Below, in pieces: positions 47,151 to 59,075 of a stretch of DNA of 64,000 nt. The stretch is from the NCBI GenBank assembly GCA_037693485.1, contig CM075350.1, positions 124,990,001-125,054,000 on the forward strand, written 5' to 3'. This stretch comes from Kitagawia praeruptora (Eukaryota > Streptophyta > Magnoliopsida > Apiales > Apiaceae). Under the pieces are notes generated by a model, which searched no databases, was not told the DNA's origin, and saw only the letters and a list, made by a program, of their open reading frames with translations. The position numbers and the translations under genes were made by a program. Each line of letters opens with the position of its first letter. The first letter of the stretch is position 1.

Positions 47151-47650
47151 TAGATGCAAAATACGTAATCATTTGACATTATTTAATTGGACTAACATCT
47201 AAAATTTGAAAGGACCCCTTGTACTCGTACGGGCTTCACCAATTAAAGCATTTCACATGCATTAAGAAACATAATTTGGAGATCTATTTTTTTATGCCAA
47301 TGATGACTGCTCTTATAAAATTTGTTCAGCTTCGAATAAATTGGGAGGTGTGGACTTTGTATCTTACTCTTTCTTGGCAGATGCTAACCATAATTACAAT
47401 TTATTCAGCTATTATAACTAACATGGGGCGAGGCCAATCACACCACTTGAACTATATTTAAGTGCTCATTCGGTTTACTGTAGTATTCAAACTGTTTTTT
47501 TTTTTTTGAAACTTGTACTATTCAAACTGTTATTTTCATTTTCCTTACTTTAAAGTTTAAACCCCTGCGACCATTTTTTCTATCAAGTTGCAGTTCAAGT
47601 GTTCAACTGTAACAATAAAAACTCAGGTTCCTCTCACCGTGAATATTCAA
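47151..47650. other. 5' flank of FMO copy 1
   Basis: From about 47417 the sequence is collinear with the 5' flank of copy 2 (from about 52404), for example the word GAGGCCAATCACACCACTTGAA. This marks the left edge of the tandem duplication. It presumably held the promoter. Frames here are not genes. Confidence 0.6.
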
Positions 47651-48122
47651 ATGGTTGAAGATCAAACCACCATGATAACAGAAAGCTATTAGTCGAAACA
47701 TGTATGCGTTATCGGAGCGGGGCCATCAGGGCTAGTGGCAGCTAGAGAGCTTAGAAAGGAAGGACACAGAGTGGTGGTCATAGAACAAAATAATGATATT
47801 GGAGGGCAATGGTTATATAATCCAAATGTCGAGGCTGAAGAACCATTAGGAAAATGCACAACCTTAAAAGTCCATAGTAGTGTATATGATTCACTAAGGC
47901 TGCAGTCACCTAGGGAGACGATGAGGTTCAGTGATTTTCCATTTTCGGTGAAAAATGGAAGAGACATGAGGAGTTTTCCAGGGCATAGGGAAGTATTGCT
48001 GTATTTGCAAGATTTTTGTGAATCGTTCGAGTTGAGAGAGATGATAAGGTTTGGCACCAGGGTGGAAAATGTGAAAATGTTGGACTATGATGATCAAATT
48101 GGTGAAGATTTGAACTGGGTAG

Positions 48123-48427
48123 TGATAGGTCCCAATCAAAGCTGATTTTTAAATAGATGAATTTCTCTTCTGGTGAGAAACAAACCACAAGTTGCTACAA
48201 TATTTTCTGCCTTTTCTATTCAGCACAGCTTTCTTAAATAACAAAACAAAACAATAACTGATTCCTAAACTTCAGCAACATGACTCCCTATTACCTTTGC
48301 CACTAACTCCACTAACAGATAATGACTAAAACACAAACAATTACTACAACTAAATAATAGCAACTAATCCTATTCCTAGACAATCCTATTCCTAGACGAG
48401 CCAGCTTATTATTTCTATGACTTATCA
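48123..48427 (-). repeat. 3' LTR of the gag-only element
   Basis: 305 bp. On the minus strand it runs TGATAAGTCATAG to GGGACCTATCA. Confidence 0.93.
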
Positions 48428-48457
48428 ATACCCTCCTCTTGGACTGGATCCTTGTCC

Positions 48458-49468
48458 TCAAGGTCCATGTTTAAGAACCTCAGTTGTATCACCTCGGATG
48501 TCAGATATGTTTTCATTTGGACACCCTTCAAGTAAAAAGATTTGTGCTCCTTTACATTTGTGGCCAACCGTGAACTTGTCATAACAATTGAAACAGAGGC
48601 CTTGAACTCGTCTTCTCTGCATTTCTTCCCAAGATAGTCGTTTAGTCGTAGGTGAGGCATTAGGTCTAGGTGAAACATGAGAGTCCAATTGAAGTCGATC
48701 GAGTTCAGGTTGTCTCGTAAGCTCCTGCTGCCTAAGAAGCTGCTCGTCTCTTATGCGTGCCAAACTGATTGCTTCTTTTAGTGATTTGGGTTTGAACATC
48801 CTTATTCCTTCAGAAATTTCAGGTTTGAGACCTCCCATGAATGTTCCCACCAATGCCTTTTGTGTCCAACCATGTACGCGATTACCCAGCTTTTCAAACT
48901 CTTTCTGGTAATCTCGTAAGGAGCCCACTTGAGTAACTCGTGATAGTGCCTCGTCAAAATCTTCACATTCAGTAGGCCCAAATCTTGCCCACAATTCTTC
49001 CTGGAAAATTGGCCACGTCACTGTTTTACCCTCTTCCTTAAAAGCTCGTCGTAACCACTGCCACCACTGATTGGCTTCACCTTCTAGATGGAAGGATGCT
49101 AGAGAAACCTTTTTTGTTTCTGAAGTGCCTTGAAATTCGAAGAATTGATCAACGCGGTTAAACCATTCGGTTGGATCTTCGCCTGAATATTTCGGGAACT
49201 CGAGTTTAGCCATTTTGGATGAGAAAATCTGGCGGTTCCCCTCCATATCCTCTCTGTGTTCCTCCCTGTTGAAACGAGAGGGGTCATTTCGGCTAGCGTT
49301 GTTGCTGGTTCCTTTTTTGTTTGCAACTAAAGCTTCAGACAACCTGTTAATAGCTTCTTCCAGGTGGTGTATCTTGCCATTAACACCAACTTCCATTCTG
49401 CTCAGACCATCTTGAAGTCCACCAAGCGCAGCCTCCAAACTCTCAATTCTTTCCTTGTTTGATGCCAT
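48458..49468 (-). CDS. Ty3/gypsy-type Gag of the gag-only element
   Basis: The minus-strand ATG at 49468 lies 24 bp after the PBS region and gives 336 residues. An N-terminal coiled coil precedes the retrotransposon gag domain (FPKYSGEDPTEWFNRVDQFF, then FHLEGEANQWWQW and ELWARFGPTE). A zinc-knuckle-like CFNC...GHKC follows (about 48570-48600). The stop lies just before the polypurine tract. The frame is intact, which fits selection for a Gag that packages its own RNA. A longer frame starting inside the LTR (49504) is not the likely start. Confidence 0.88.
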   Translation of the reverse strand: MASNKERIESLEAALGGLQDGLSRMEVGVNGKIHHLEEAINRLSEALVANKKGTSNNASRNDPSRFNREEHREDMEGNRQIFSSKMAKLEFPKYSGEDPTEWFNRVDQFFEFQGTSETKKVSLASFHLEGEANQWWQWLRRAFKEEGKTVTWPIFQEELWARFGPTECEDFDEALSRVTQVGSLRDYQKEFEKLGNRVHGWTQKALVGTFMGGLKPEISEGIRMFKPKSLKEAISLARIRDEQLLRQQELTRQPELDRLQLDSHVSPRPNASPTTKRLSWEEMQRRRVQGLCFNCYDKFTVGHKCKGAQIFLLEGCPNENISDIRGDTTEVLKHGP

Positions 49469-49477
49469 TGTTAACAA

Positions 49478-49491
49478 AGCTCTGATACCAA
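49478..49491 (-). other. Primer-binding site of the gag-only element
   Basis: On the minus strand TTGGTATCAGAGC follows the 5' LTR end CTATCA, complementary to tRNA-iMet. Confidence 0.88.
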
Positions 49492-49796
49492 TGATAGGTC
49501 CCAATCAAAGCTGATTTTTAAATAGATGAATTTCTCTTCTGGTGAGAAACAAACCACAAGTTGCTACAATATTTTCTGCCTTTTCTATTCAGCACAGCTT
49601 TCTTAAATAACAAAACAAAACAATAACTGATTCCTAAACTTCAGCAACATGACTCCCTATTACCTTTGCCACTAACTCCACTAACAGATAATGACTAAAA
49701 TACAAACAATTACTACAACTAAATAATAGCAACTAATCCTATTCCTAGACAATCTTATTCCTAGACGAGCCAGCTTATTATTTCTATGACTTATCA
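49492..49796 (-). repeat. 5' LTR of the gag-only element
   Basis: 305 bp. It differs from the other LTR at two sites by eye (C/T near 48331/49700 and near 48386/49755). Confidence 0.93.
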
Positions 49797-51556
49797 GGTA
49801 GTTAAGAGTATAGATATTAAGAATGAGAAGGTGGTGGAAGAGGTGTTTGATGCTGTGGTTGTTGCTACTGGTCATTATTCTCACCCTAGATTGCCTGCCA
49901 ATATTAAAGGTATATATAATTCCTTGTCTTGATCTTCTCACGTTTGAAATTTTTCGTAAACAACTTCTAATATCTGTGAAATAGAAAGATGAATTGCATC
50001 AACATTTGTTTATTTTTAGTTGACTATTTATCATGTAGTTTATTTTCTACCAATTAGGAATTGATGGCTGGAGGGGAAAGCAACTACATAGTCATGTCTA
50101 TAGAGTTCCAGATCCATTCCGGAATGAGGCAAGTCTGTCACACACTTGAATATTATTGTTGCCATTTAAGTTTTTGCAGAAAAAATCTCTTACATGCACA
50201 TATTAGTAAGATCAGTCACTAGTTACTTCTTATCGTGACATATTGTATAGGTTTGGTTATACATTTCCATACACTTGTATATGTCACCCGATTTCAAGGT
50301 TTTGCAATTTGATGACTTGAAAATAGGTGGTAGTTGTGGTTGGAAATTCATTCAGTGGGCAAGATATTGCAATGGAGCTTGTGCAAGTGGCAAAGGAGGT
50401 TCATTTGAGTTCCAAATCACTTGACATATGTGAGGGGTTATCTAAAGTTATCTCTAAACATGAGACCTTACACCTCCATCCTGAGGTGAATAACATGTTA
50501 ATCAAATATTATCTCTTGATCTTAGTATAGATTCTTTTACTACACATAATTTCGTAAATATACATCATCCATGTAATATTGTGACAACGTGTAATGTAAT
50601 ATTGCAGATAGACTTTCTGCACAAGGATGGTCGCATGGTGTTTGTAGATGGTTGTTGCATAGCTGCAGATACAATTATATACTGCACTGGGTAATCAATC
50701 AAAATGTTTTCTATTCTTGAAGGATATTTATACATTTGGTATTTTCATTTAAGTGCTGTATAGATGTATAATCATGGCTCAGCGGACGATGGCTGCAGGT
50801 ATGCGTATACATTCCCATTCCTCGAGTGCAAAGGAATGATAGCAATTGATGATGGAAGAGTCGGACCATTGTATGAGCACACGTTCCCTCCATCACTTGC
50901 CCCTTCTCTCTCCTTTATAGGCATTCCTAAAAAGGTATACATATTATCTTAAGTGCTTAACTACTGCTTCGATATATTGTTATGACAACTGATTAAGTGT
51001 AATGGTCCTAAAGAAAATCACAAATGAAGCTAGCTAGCTAGCTAGCCCTTTTAAATAATTAAGTTGGGATGTTGATGTGTTGCACACACATTATTCCTAT
51101 GTAGATTATAGGATTCCCATTCTTCGAGTCGCAAGCAAAATGGATAGCTCAGCTGTTATCCGGGAAAAGAAATTTGCCATCATGGGATGATATGATGCTG
51201 TCTATTAAGGAGTTTTACCACACAAAGGATGTTGCTGGTGTACCAAAACATGACACCCATGATATTGCTAATTTCGAGGTATTTTTTCGCTCAAAACTTG
51301 CTGAAAATGATAGTTTCATTAGACACTGAAACTCTGTCTGCTGCTGCATCTCATGTGTGATGTGTGTGTGCATTTGCAGTACTGTGATAAATATGCGGAT
51401 TTTGCTGGATTTCCGCACATGGAAGAGTGGAAGAAACAACTTGTATTAGCAGCTTTGATCAAAGCAGAAGTGGACTTGGAAATGTACCGTGATTTTGCAT
51501 ACGATGATTACCAACTGCTGCAGCTGCCTCATCAAAATTTCACTCCGTCAAATTGA

Positions 51557-52020
51557 AGTCCAGCACTTTATGATTATTGATGATTTTGCTTTATTTTTTT
51601 ATAGTGCCCCGAGGCCCGATCACCGAACCATTTCTGGCAGTCACTTGCTCAGACACGTTTCATATTTACAACAATGGGCGGGTTAAGTAAAATGATTTGT
51701 GAAGCACGGAAGTGCTTTCAAATTTCTTCTGACATAAAATAAAATTAAAGGGTGAATTCAATTCAGATTTTGATGTATTAATAATAATCTATGAATTTTA
51801 TAAGATTGATGCTGATTTTAATATTTTATGTAAAATCTTGTATAATTGGTGTAGAATTGACAGATTTTGAAACATTTATGATAAAACCATCAAAATTTCA
51901 TAGATTTTAGCAAAATACAAAATATACACCGGCAAATCCTTTAAATCAACCATTTTATTAAATTCAAAAAATCCATGAATTTTTTAATATCACCGATATC
52001 AATGGATTTTTTTTAACCCA
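51557..52020. other. 3' flank of FMO copy 1
   Basis: The 3' UTR and AT-rich sequence. GGGTGAATTCAATTC (about 51750) and GGATTTTTTTTAACCC (about 52005) could be weak inverted ends, but I do not call an element. Confidence 0.5.
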
Positions 52021-52290
52021 AATGCTGTGTCAAGTAACAAGATTAAAGAGGGTTGGCATCCTCCTCTTGTTGAGTACATTCTGATTGACTGTGATGCTGC
52101 TCTCTTCGAAGCAAAACCAGGTTGTGGTCTGGGATCGGTTGCTAGAGTTTTCAAGGGAAGGGTGTTAGGACTTAGGAGCCCGGGGCTAGCTATGAGAAAG
52201 GGGTTTTTTCTGTAGAAGCAGCTGAATCTATGGCTTTAAGAGAGGGCATTTCTTTAGCATATCTGATTTGTTCAGGTTTTCTAGTTGTTT
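52021..52290 (+). pseudogene. RNase H-like (RVT_3) fragment of a plant LINE or related ORF
   Basis: The frame carries WHPPLVEYILIDCDAALF, GLGSVARVFKGRVLG, and after a one-base shift at a T-run (about 52203) AAESMALREGISLA. That is the usual spacing of the plant RNase H-like domain found at the end of L1-type LINEs and in related solitary genes. No start, and broken. Confidence 0.6.
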
Positions 52291-52513
52291 ATTTCAAAAT
52301 AAATAAATAACATGGTTCAAGAAAATTTAAATTCAAATTATGTATAAATTTCATCCGCGAGGGAAATCTGCTAATTTGACAACATCTTTGCTCTATCAGG
52401 CTAACATGGTAATGAGGCCAATCACACCACTTGAATTATTTTTAAGTGCTTATTTTGGTTTAGTGTAGTATTCAAACTTAATTTTTATTTTCTTCATTTT
52501 AAACCCCCCCGAG

Positions 52514-52981
52514 CTAAGAAGCAAGGACACGGGTGCGGGGATGCGGGTGCGTAGTAGGGAACACGTGAATTCGTCAAATTTAAAAATATGGGGATACGGG
52601 TGCGGAGGGACACGTCATGCATAATTATAAATTTTCATGTATAGTTCAGGTTACACATATAGTAAACAATTGACAGATGCATGCAAACCGAATAAAATGC
52701 ATAATTAATTCATCCAAAACATGAAAATATAAGTATAATCTCTTCATTTATGCAAAATTGAACATAATAATCAATACGTTTGTATTTGCTTATGGGTATT
52801 GATACTTAATTTTGTGAAAATATTTAGTTAACACAAATTTTGACTATAATTGATGAAAACAAAATTTGAAAGTAAGATTGTAAAAGAATCCCCGTGTCTA
52901 ATACGGGGACACGCGTGTTCAAGAATCCGACACGGGGATATGACAGGTGACCCAACCTGCCCAAGTGTCCCTGCTTCCTAG
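52514..52981. mobile_element. hAT-type MITE in the 5' flank of FMO copy 2
   Basis: The ends CTAAGAAGCAAGGACAC and the inverse CTAGGAAGCAGGGACAC enclose 468 bp. The 8-bp TSD CCCCCGAG is perfect (52506-52513 and 52982-52989). Subterminal GGGGA-ACGGG words occur at both ends. Copy 1 lacks the insertion, so it postdates the duplication. Confidence 0.9.
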
Positions 52982-53035
52982 CCCCCGAGACTAAATTTTT
53001 CTAACAACTTTAGTTCAAGATTCAACTGTAACACC

Positions 53036-55216
53036 ATGATAGCAGAAAGCTATCAATCGAAAAATGTATGCGTTATCGGAGCTAGTGGCTAGAGAGCTTA
53101 GAAAAAAAGGACACGGAGTGGTGGTTAGAGAACAAAATGATGATATTGGAGGGCAATGGCTATATAATCCTAATGTCGAGGCTGAAGATCCACTAGGAAA
53201 ATGCACTACCTTAGAAGTCCATAGTAGTGTATATGATTCACTCGGGCTGCATTCACCTAGGGAGACTATGGGGTTCAGTGATTTTCCATTTTCGATAAAA
53301 AATGAAAGAGACATGAGGAGTTTTCCAGGGCATAGGGAAGTATTGTTGTATCTACAAGATTTTTGTGAATCGTTCGAGTTGAGAGAAATGGTAAGGTTTA
53401 ATTGGCACTAGGGTGGAAAATGTAAAAATGTTGAACTATGATGATCAGATTGGTGAAGATTTAAGATGGGTGGTTAGGAGTATAGATAATAAGAATGAGG
53501 TGGTGGTGGAAGAGGTGTTTGATGCTGTGGTTGTTGCTACTGGTCATTATTCTCACCCTAGATTGCCTGCCAATATTAAAGGTACATGTATCTCCTTTTC
53601 TTGATCTCTTACTCACGTTTGAAATTTATCGTAAACAACTTCTAATTTCTGTGAAATAGAAAGATGAAGTGCATCAGCTTTTGTTTATTTTTAGTTGATC
53701 ATTCATCATGTAGTTTATCTTCTACTAATTAGGAATTGATGGCTGGAGGGGAAAGCATCTACATAGTCATGTCTATAGAGTTCCAGAGCCATTCCGGAAT
53801 GAGATAAGTCTGTTGTCACACACTAAAATATTGCTGTCACGATTTAAGTTTTTCGCGCAAAGAATTACTTACAACTATGAGTAAGATCAGTCACTAGGTA
53901 CTTCTGATCGGGACATATTGAATAGGTTTGGTTATACAAATGCATATTATTTGTACATGTAACATGATTTCAAGGTTTTGCAATTTGAAGATGCTACTTG
54001 ATGACTTGAAAATAGGTGGTGGTTGTGGCTGGAAATTCATTTAGTGCGCGAGATATTGCAATGGAGCTTGTACAAGTGGCAAAGGAGGTTCATTTGAGTT
54101 CCAAGTCACTTGACATATGTGAGGGGTTATCTAAAGTTATCTCTAAACATGAGACCTTACACCTTCATCTTGAGGTGAATAATATGTTAAATCAAATTTT
54201 ATCGCTTCTTAGTTTAGATTCTTTCACTACATATAAAGTTATAAACTACATATTTATCAAATAAACATCATCCATGTAATATTGTGGCAACATATATGCA
54301 GAGAGAATCTCTGCACGGGGATGGCCGTGTGGTGTTTGTAGATGGTTGTTACATATATAGCTGCAGATACAAAAATATACTGCACTGGGTAATGAATTAA
54401 AGTGTTTCCTATCCTTGAAGGATAATTATACATTTGGTATTTTCATGTTAGTTTTGTATAAATGTATAATCATGGCTTGGCGGACGATGGCTCAGGTATG
54501 CTTATACATTTCCCATTCCTCGAGAGCAAAGGAATGGTAGCAATTGATGATGGCAGAGTAGGACCATTGTATGAGCACACGTTCCCTCCAGCACTTGCCC
54601 CTTCCCTATCCTTTATAGGCATTCCTAATAAGGTATATATATATATGTATTAGCTCAAGTACTTAACTACTGCTTCGATTTATTGTTATAACAGCTGATA
54701 TATGATATAATGGTCCTGAAGAAAATCACAAATGAAGCTAGCTAGCCCTTTTAAATAATTAATTTGAGATGTTGATGTGGCACATACATGATTCCTGTAT
54801 AGATTGTAGTATTCCCGTTCTTTGAGTCACAAGCAAAATGGATAGCTCAGCTGTTGTCCGGGAAAAGAATTTTGCCATCATTGGATGATATGATGCTGTC
54901 CATTAAGGAGTTTTACCATGCAAAGGATCTTGATGGTGTTCCAAAACATGACACACATGATATTGGTAATTTCGAGGTATTTTTTCGTTCGCAAATTGTT
55001 GAAGATGATAGTTTAATTTGACATTAAAATTCTATCTGCTGCATCTCGTGTGTGTGCATTTGCAGTGATAAATATGCGGATTTTTTTGGATTGCCACACC
55101 TGGAAGAGTGGAAGAAACAACTTTGTTTAGCAGCTCTGATCAAAGCAGAAGAGGACTTGGAAATGTACAGCGATTTTTCGTATGATGATTACCAGCTGCC
55201 TACTCCATCAAATTGA
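53036..55216 (+). pseudogene. FMO-GS-OX-like flavin-containing monooxygenase, copy 2
   Basis: Collinear with copy 1; exon remnants are 53036-53581, 53733-53803, 54016-54174, 54302-54388, 54496-54632, 54803-54976 and 55066-55216. Lesions: a 14-bp and a 3-bp deletion remove the FAD-binding GxGxxG and cause TAG at 53090. A 3-bp insertion with TAG lies near 53400-53411. The intron 2 donor is AT. Exon 4 has a ~4-bp insertion, exon 5 a 1-bp insertion, and exon 7 loses 5 bp at its start. It still has CAA at the codon that is TAG in copy 1. It is more decayed than copy 1. Confidence 0.88.
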
Positions 55217-56035
55217 AGTCCCGCCCTTTATGCTACTAATGGGATACTGATGCGTAGGCAGTCACTTGTACTGGTTACGTTTTATCAGTGAGACTGAGAC
55301 GCATTTCCTGTTTACAATCATGGGTTAAGTAAATTGCTTTGTGAAGTAAGGAAGCACTGTAATTTTAAATTTATATTAACTGGATAAAATCTTAATCTAT
55401 TAACGAAATCTGAAAATGTGTGTACTAGATGTTACTGTACGATTCTACACTCTTATCTTTAGTTTGTACAGTCTTGTGACTTATTTGTATCAACAAAAAA
55501 AAAAAAAAAAATTGGACTCCTCCCATTGATTTATTTGACTTTTTTTAATCAAATTAACTAAATTTTGAATTATTTTTAAAAATTATTGACTTATATTTCA
55601 TTAATCTAAAATATGTAGATTATAATAAATTATTTATATTTTCTTATCATATTTTTTCATTAATTATATATAATAAATAATATATATAATTTAAGTTATA
55701 AAATTGATCAATTTAATTCAAAAAAATCAAACAAGTCCGAGGAGAGGAAAGTATATATAAATAATATATATATTTATAGTTAACTTACTCCGTATAAGAT
55801 ATATAGATATAGTGGGTAGCGGGAACCCGCATGGTTAACTGCGAAGCCTAGGGGTTATAATCGATGTCCTCCTTATTTTAATTCTCCTAAAATCAATAGC
55901 ATTTCCTCCTTCTAAAAACGTCCTCCTTATTATAACATTTCCTCCTAAATTCAATAACATTACATCCAGTCTTTTCACCTTAGTAGTCCTATGCATAATC
56001 GTACTATAGCCCAATCATGGCTACTAATAAAATTT
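55217..56035. other. 3' flank of FMO copy 2, non-coding
   Basis: The 3' UTR, an A-run at about 55494-55511, then AT-rich sequence. Nothing coding is supported. Confidence 0.6.
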
Positions 56036-57594
56036 GACTTAATTGCAGGAAAGTGGCCTAAACTATTTTTTTTTTGCACGAAAATGGCCAAAATATGGAA
56101 ACAAGCACTTTAATGGCCGAACAATTTTTTTTTAAGCACCCGATTGCATTCTGTCAACTGGCATTAACGGCTGTTAGAAATTGAAGGGTAAAGACGTCTT
56201 TTCAATAGGCATGTTCATACACCTAGTATGTATATATATCCCCAACTTCTCTGTGCCTCCACCGAAAGATTCAACGAAAGATGAGAGCTCTACAAACAGA
56301 TAATCCATGCATCTTCATGTCTTGGACTCATAGCAACATGGGTGTGTGTAAAAAGTTACTACCATATGCGATGGAAGTTTCCCGGTAATATATCGCTGCA
56401 ATGTAACAGGAACAAGGCCGGCCTCGTCTCCCTGCCAAAGATGAACTGGGCCATCTTTGCAAATCCATCGGATTCAACTCTGAGTTTCCAAATCCAACAA
56501 TCATGTCACGATAGTGGGACTCGAATTTCCCCTGTTGTGTAGGATATTCCTGCTATCAACATAAAGATCAAAGCTAATTACTGTTTAGTTCCAATATGAA
56601 TTGCCTATAGTTGAAGTTTATCGTATAAAATCCGGTGTTATTCTATCTCATGTGTCATGATGTTAAAATATTCTTTGTCTAAATCATAAATTTCATAATC
56701 TTGACTAGAGAATTTGGGCCTTCCAGAAGCAACACTAGAGCTTGGAAACAACTTCTGAGTGTTAACCACGGGGCATAGTGAGAAACCCGAAGTGCCCATT
56801 GGTGGCAGGAAAACCACACCAGTAGTTAACAACCGGAGCGAGTAGTGCTACTCCAGCCAACCTACAAGCAGTAAAACATATCTCAACTAAGATGAAGCAT
56901 AAATTTCTTTAAAGAAGTACAAGTTGTATTTAATTAACTTAACTAATAGAAGCATTAGACACACATCAAGACCTCTAGCATTTTTTCTATAATTTCTATT
57001 ATGCTTTTCGGCATGAAGATAATTGTTGATACGTGTATAATATAGTAGCTCTTTATGCAGCATTTGTTCACTTATCTTTGAATTTGTTAGTATTTACTTC
57101 ATTTTGGTTCTTATCCCTGAGAGCCTGTGTTGTGGAAAATGTGATATGTTTAGACTTTTGGACACCATCAATGATGCCAAAGACGATAATAACTCCTTGG
57201 TGCATCCTCTCACTCAGATATTGAAGTTCAGGAGGCTTGCTCAAGAACTTGACTTAATCGCATATGGTAGTAACTTTTTACACACACCCATGTTGCTATG
57301 AGTCCAAGACATGAAGATGCATGGATTATTTGTTTGTAGAGGCTCTCATCTTTCGTTGAATCTTTCGGTGGAGGCGCAGAGAAGTTGGGGATATATATAC
57401 ATACTAGGTGTATGAACATGCCTATTGAAAACACGTCTTTACCCTTCAATTTCTAACAGCCGTTAATGCCAGTTGACAGAATGCAATCGGGTGCTTAAAA
57501 AAAAATTGTTCGGCCATTAAAGTGCTTGTTTCCATATTTTGGCCATTTTCGTGCAAAAAAAAAATAGTTTAGGCCACTTTCCTGCAATTAAGTC
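56036..57594. mobile_element. MULE with ~337-bp TIRs and a perfect 9-bp TSD, possible sequence capture
   Basis: The left arm (56036-56372) is the near-exact inverse of 57257-57594, with only a few differences. The TSD ATAAAATTT is at 56027-56035 and 57595-57603. The 884-bp interior has more normal base composition than the flanks and several short open stretches (plus 56342-56542 and 57104-57301, minus 56832-56638). It encodes no recognisable transposase and no gene I can name. It may carry captured host exons (Pack-MULE). Confidence 0.9.
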
Positions 57595-57849
57595 ATAAAA
57601 TTTTTAGATTGTACATTTGTGTAATTCGAAATGAATCAACTAATCTGTAAAAAAATTTGTTATTATAGAAGATCTATTAATACCATGTAAAACGACCACT
57701 ACAATAAAGAAATTAAAGAATAAATTAATTACAGAATATATAAAACTAGAAATAAAATAAAAAATTATGCAAAAAAAAAAAGAAACAAAATAAAAATAGT
57801 TTTCCCAATATACAAACTGAGAATAAAGAAAACAAAAAAAACTAAAAGT
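57595..57849. other. Upstream region of the small membrane protein gene
   Basis: A- and T-rich. It holds the right TSD of the MULE. No clear TATA box can be singled out. Confidence 0.5.
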
Positions 57850-59075
57850 GAAACGACAGCGTTTGGCTAGGTCTGTGACGACTAAACCCCTAAATCTTTG
57901 TTAATCACTCTCATTGGGGTTTTGATATTTGTGTCTTCGCCGCTCATCGTCACGCAGGTATATATATTCTATTAGTTTTCGCTTCTATATATACATATCT
58001 TGTGTGTATAGGCAATCATAGTTTCTCTAATTAGCTTATGATTACTCATTTTTTGTTTGTAATATGAAATGATGGAATCAAATTGGGGTTTAAATGTTGT
58101 TTATGTGCGATAAAAAGTTATGTAATGTGTTAGAAATGTGTCGAATGAGCTCGAATTTAGTCCTCATTGTGATGTGTTTAGGTTTTAAAAAGTGATTTGT
58201 TTGCGATGGAACGGAATGTTTTCGATGTTGTTTCATTCCGAAGCTGGTAATTATTGTGTGAGTCAGATTACGATAAATTGGTTGGATTGGATTGTATGTA
58301 CGCGTAAAATTACCTACGTGTTAGTTTCTGTAGAAGGTTATTAGAACTTGTTAAATAATTTTGATGGAATTTCTTGCAATTGGTTTTCCAGTATGTAGGG
58401 AGTGACTTGCGTGCTGGCTAGAATAGATATCTAACGTTGGTCTGATGAACTTGATCCTCGTGCCACGGTTTTTAGTTCTCTTTTGGTTTTCTGTTTGTTT
58501 TTTATTTAATTCTGAATTCTGGTCGAGCTTGGCCTAGGAAGAAGTTAATAGTTTATGTCATGTGTTTGTATGTGTGCAATGTATACCATGCGACCATAGT
58601 CCATACCTACAATACTAGAATCTTGATAGTAGAAACGGAAAATGTCCTGATAACGGAAGGGAAAATCTGTTACAAAACCCTAGACCCAAACCTACTAATA
58701 TTCCGTTTTAAAATCTGATCCATATTTAAGCCCGATTATTCTAATCCAATTTTTAATTCCTAATCATTATCTAATTTTAACCCCTTTTTTCTATTATTCT
58801 TTTATTATTACTAATCTAAAAATTACGGGATATTACAACCCCCCCCCCCCCCCCCAAAAGGAAAAAAATCCCCGAAGTAGCAACTGAGTTCTGAAGTTTT
58901 AGTTTGGGCTCTAGTAGGCTGAAGATGAACCTGATTTTCTTATATGATCTTTCTTAATTGCAAAATATGTATTTTATAACCAAAGTTACTGATTTTAATC
59001 TTTACTGCAGTCTACCAACAGAATATCGATACTATCAAATATCGATTACCTATTAAATAGTCAGAATTTGAAGAC
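57850..59075 (+). other. 5' UTR with a ~1.05-kb intron
   Basis: The probable first exon ends CACGCAG|GTATAT at 57957. The intron 57958-59010 ends TTACTGCAG|TCTACC. It is T-rich, as plant introns are, and contains a run of 17 C at 58839-58855. The first exon has no long frame, so it is non-coding. A leader intron just before the start codon is common in plant housekeeping genes. The transcription start is not determined. Confidence 0.6.

Larger units (their letters stand above)
48123..49796 (-). mobile_element. Gag-only LTR retrotransposon (TR-GAG type) in FMO exon 1
   Basis: The 305-bp LTRs (48123-48427 and 49492-49796; two differences seen) lie in a 1674-bp element with the TSD GGTAG (48118-48122 and 49797-49801). 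On the minus strand the order is LTR, PBS TTGGTATCAGAGC, one gag gene, a polypurine tract (AAGAGGAGGGTAT) and LTR. There is no protease or RT, so it depends on another element. Confidence 0.93.
47651..51556 (+). pseudogene. FMO-GS-OX-like flavin-containing monooxygenase, copy 1 (nonsense codon and LTR element in exon 1)
   Basis: Inferred exons: 47651-48122 plus 49802-49909 (split by an LTR element), 50058-50128, 50327-50485, 50608-50690, 50799-50934, 51105-51278 and 51380-51556. The family oxygenates N or S atoms using FAD and NADPH. Visible motifs are the FAD site VIGAGPSGLVAA (about 47707), the GKQLHSHVYR motif that marks FMOs (about 50078), the NADPH site VVVGNSFSGQDIA (about 50333) and the C-terminal HTFPPSLAPSLSF (about 50880). 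Codon 14 is TAG (47690-47692) where copy 2 has CAA, and no in-frame ATG follows before the FAD site. Intron 2 has a GC donor. Otherwise the exons are open, so the loss is recent. Confidence 0.88.
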
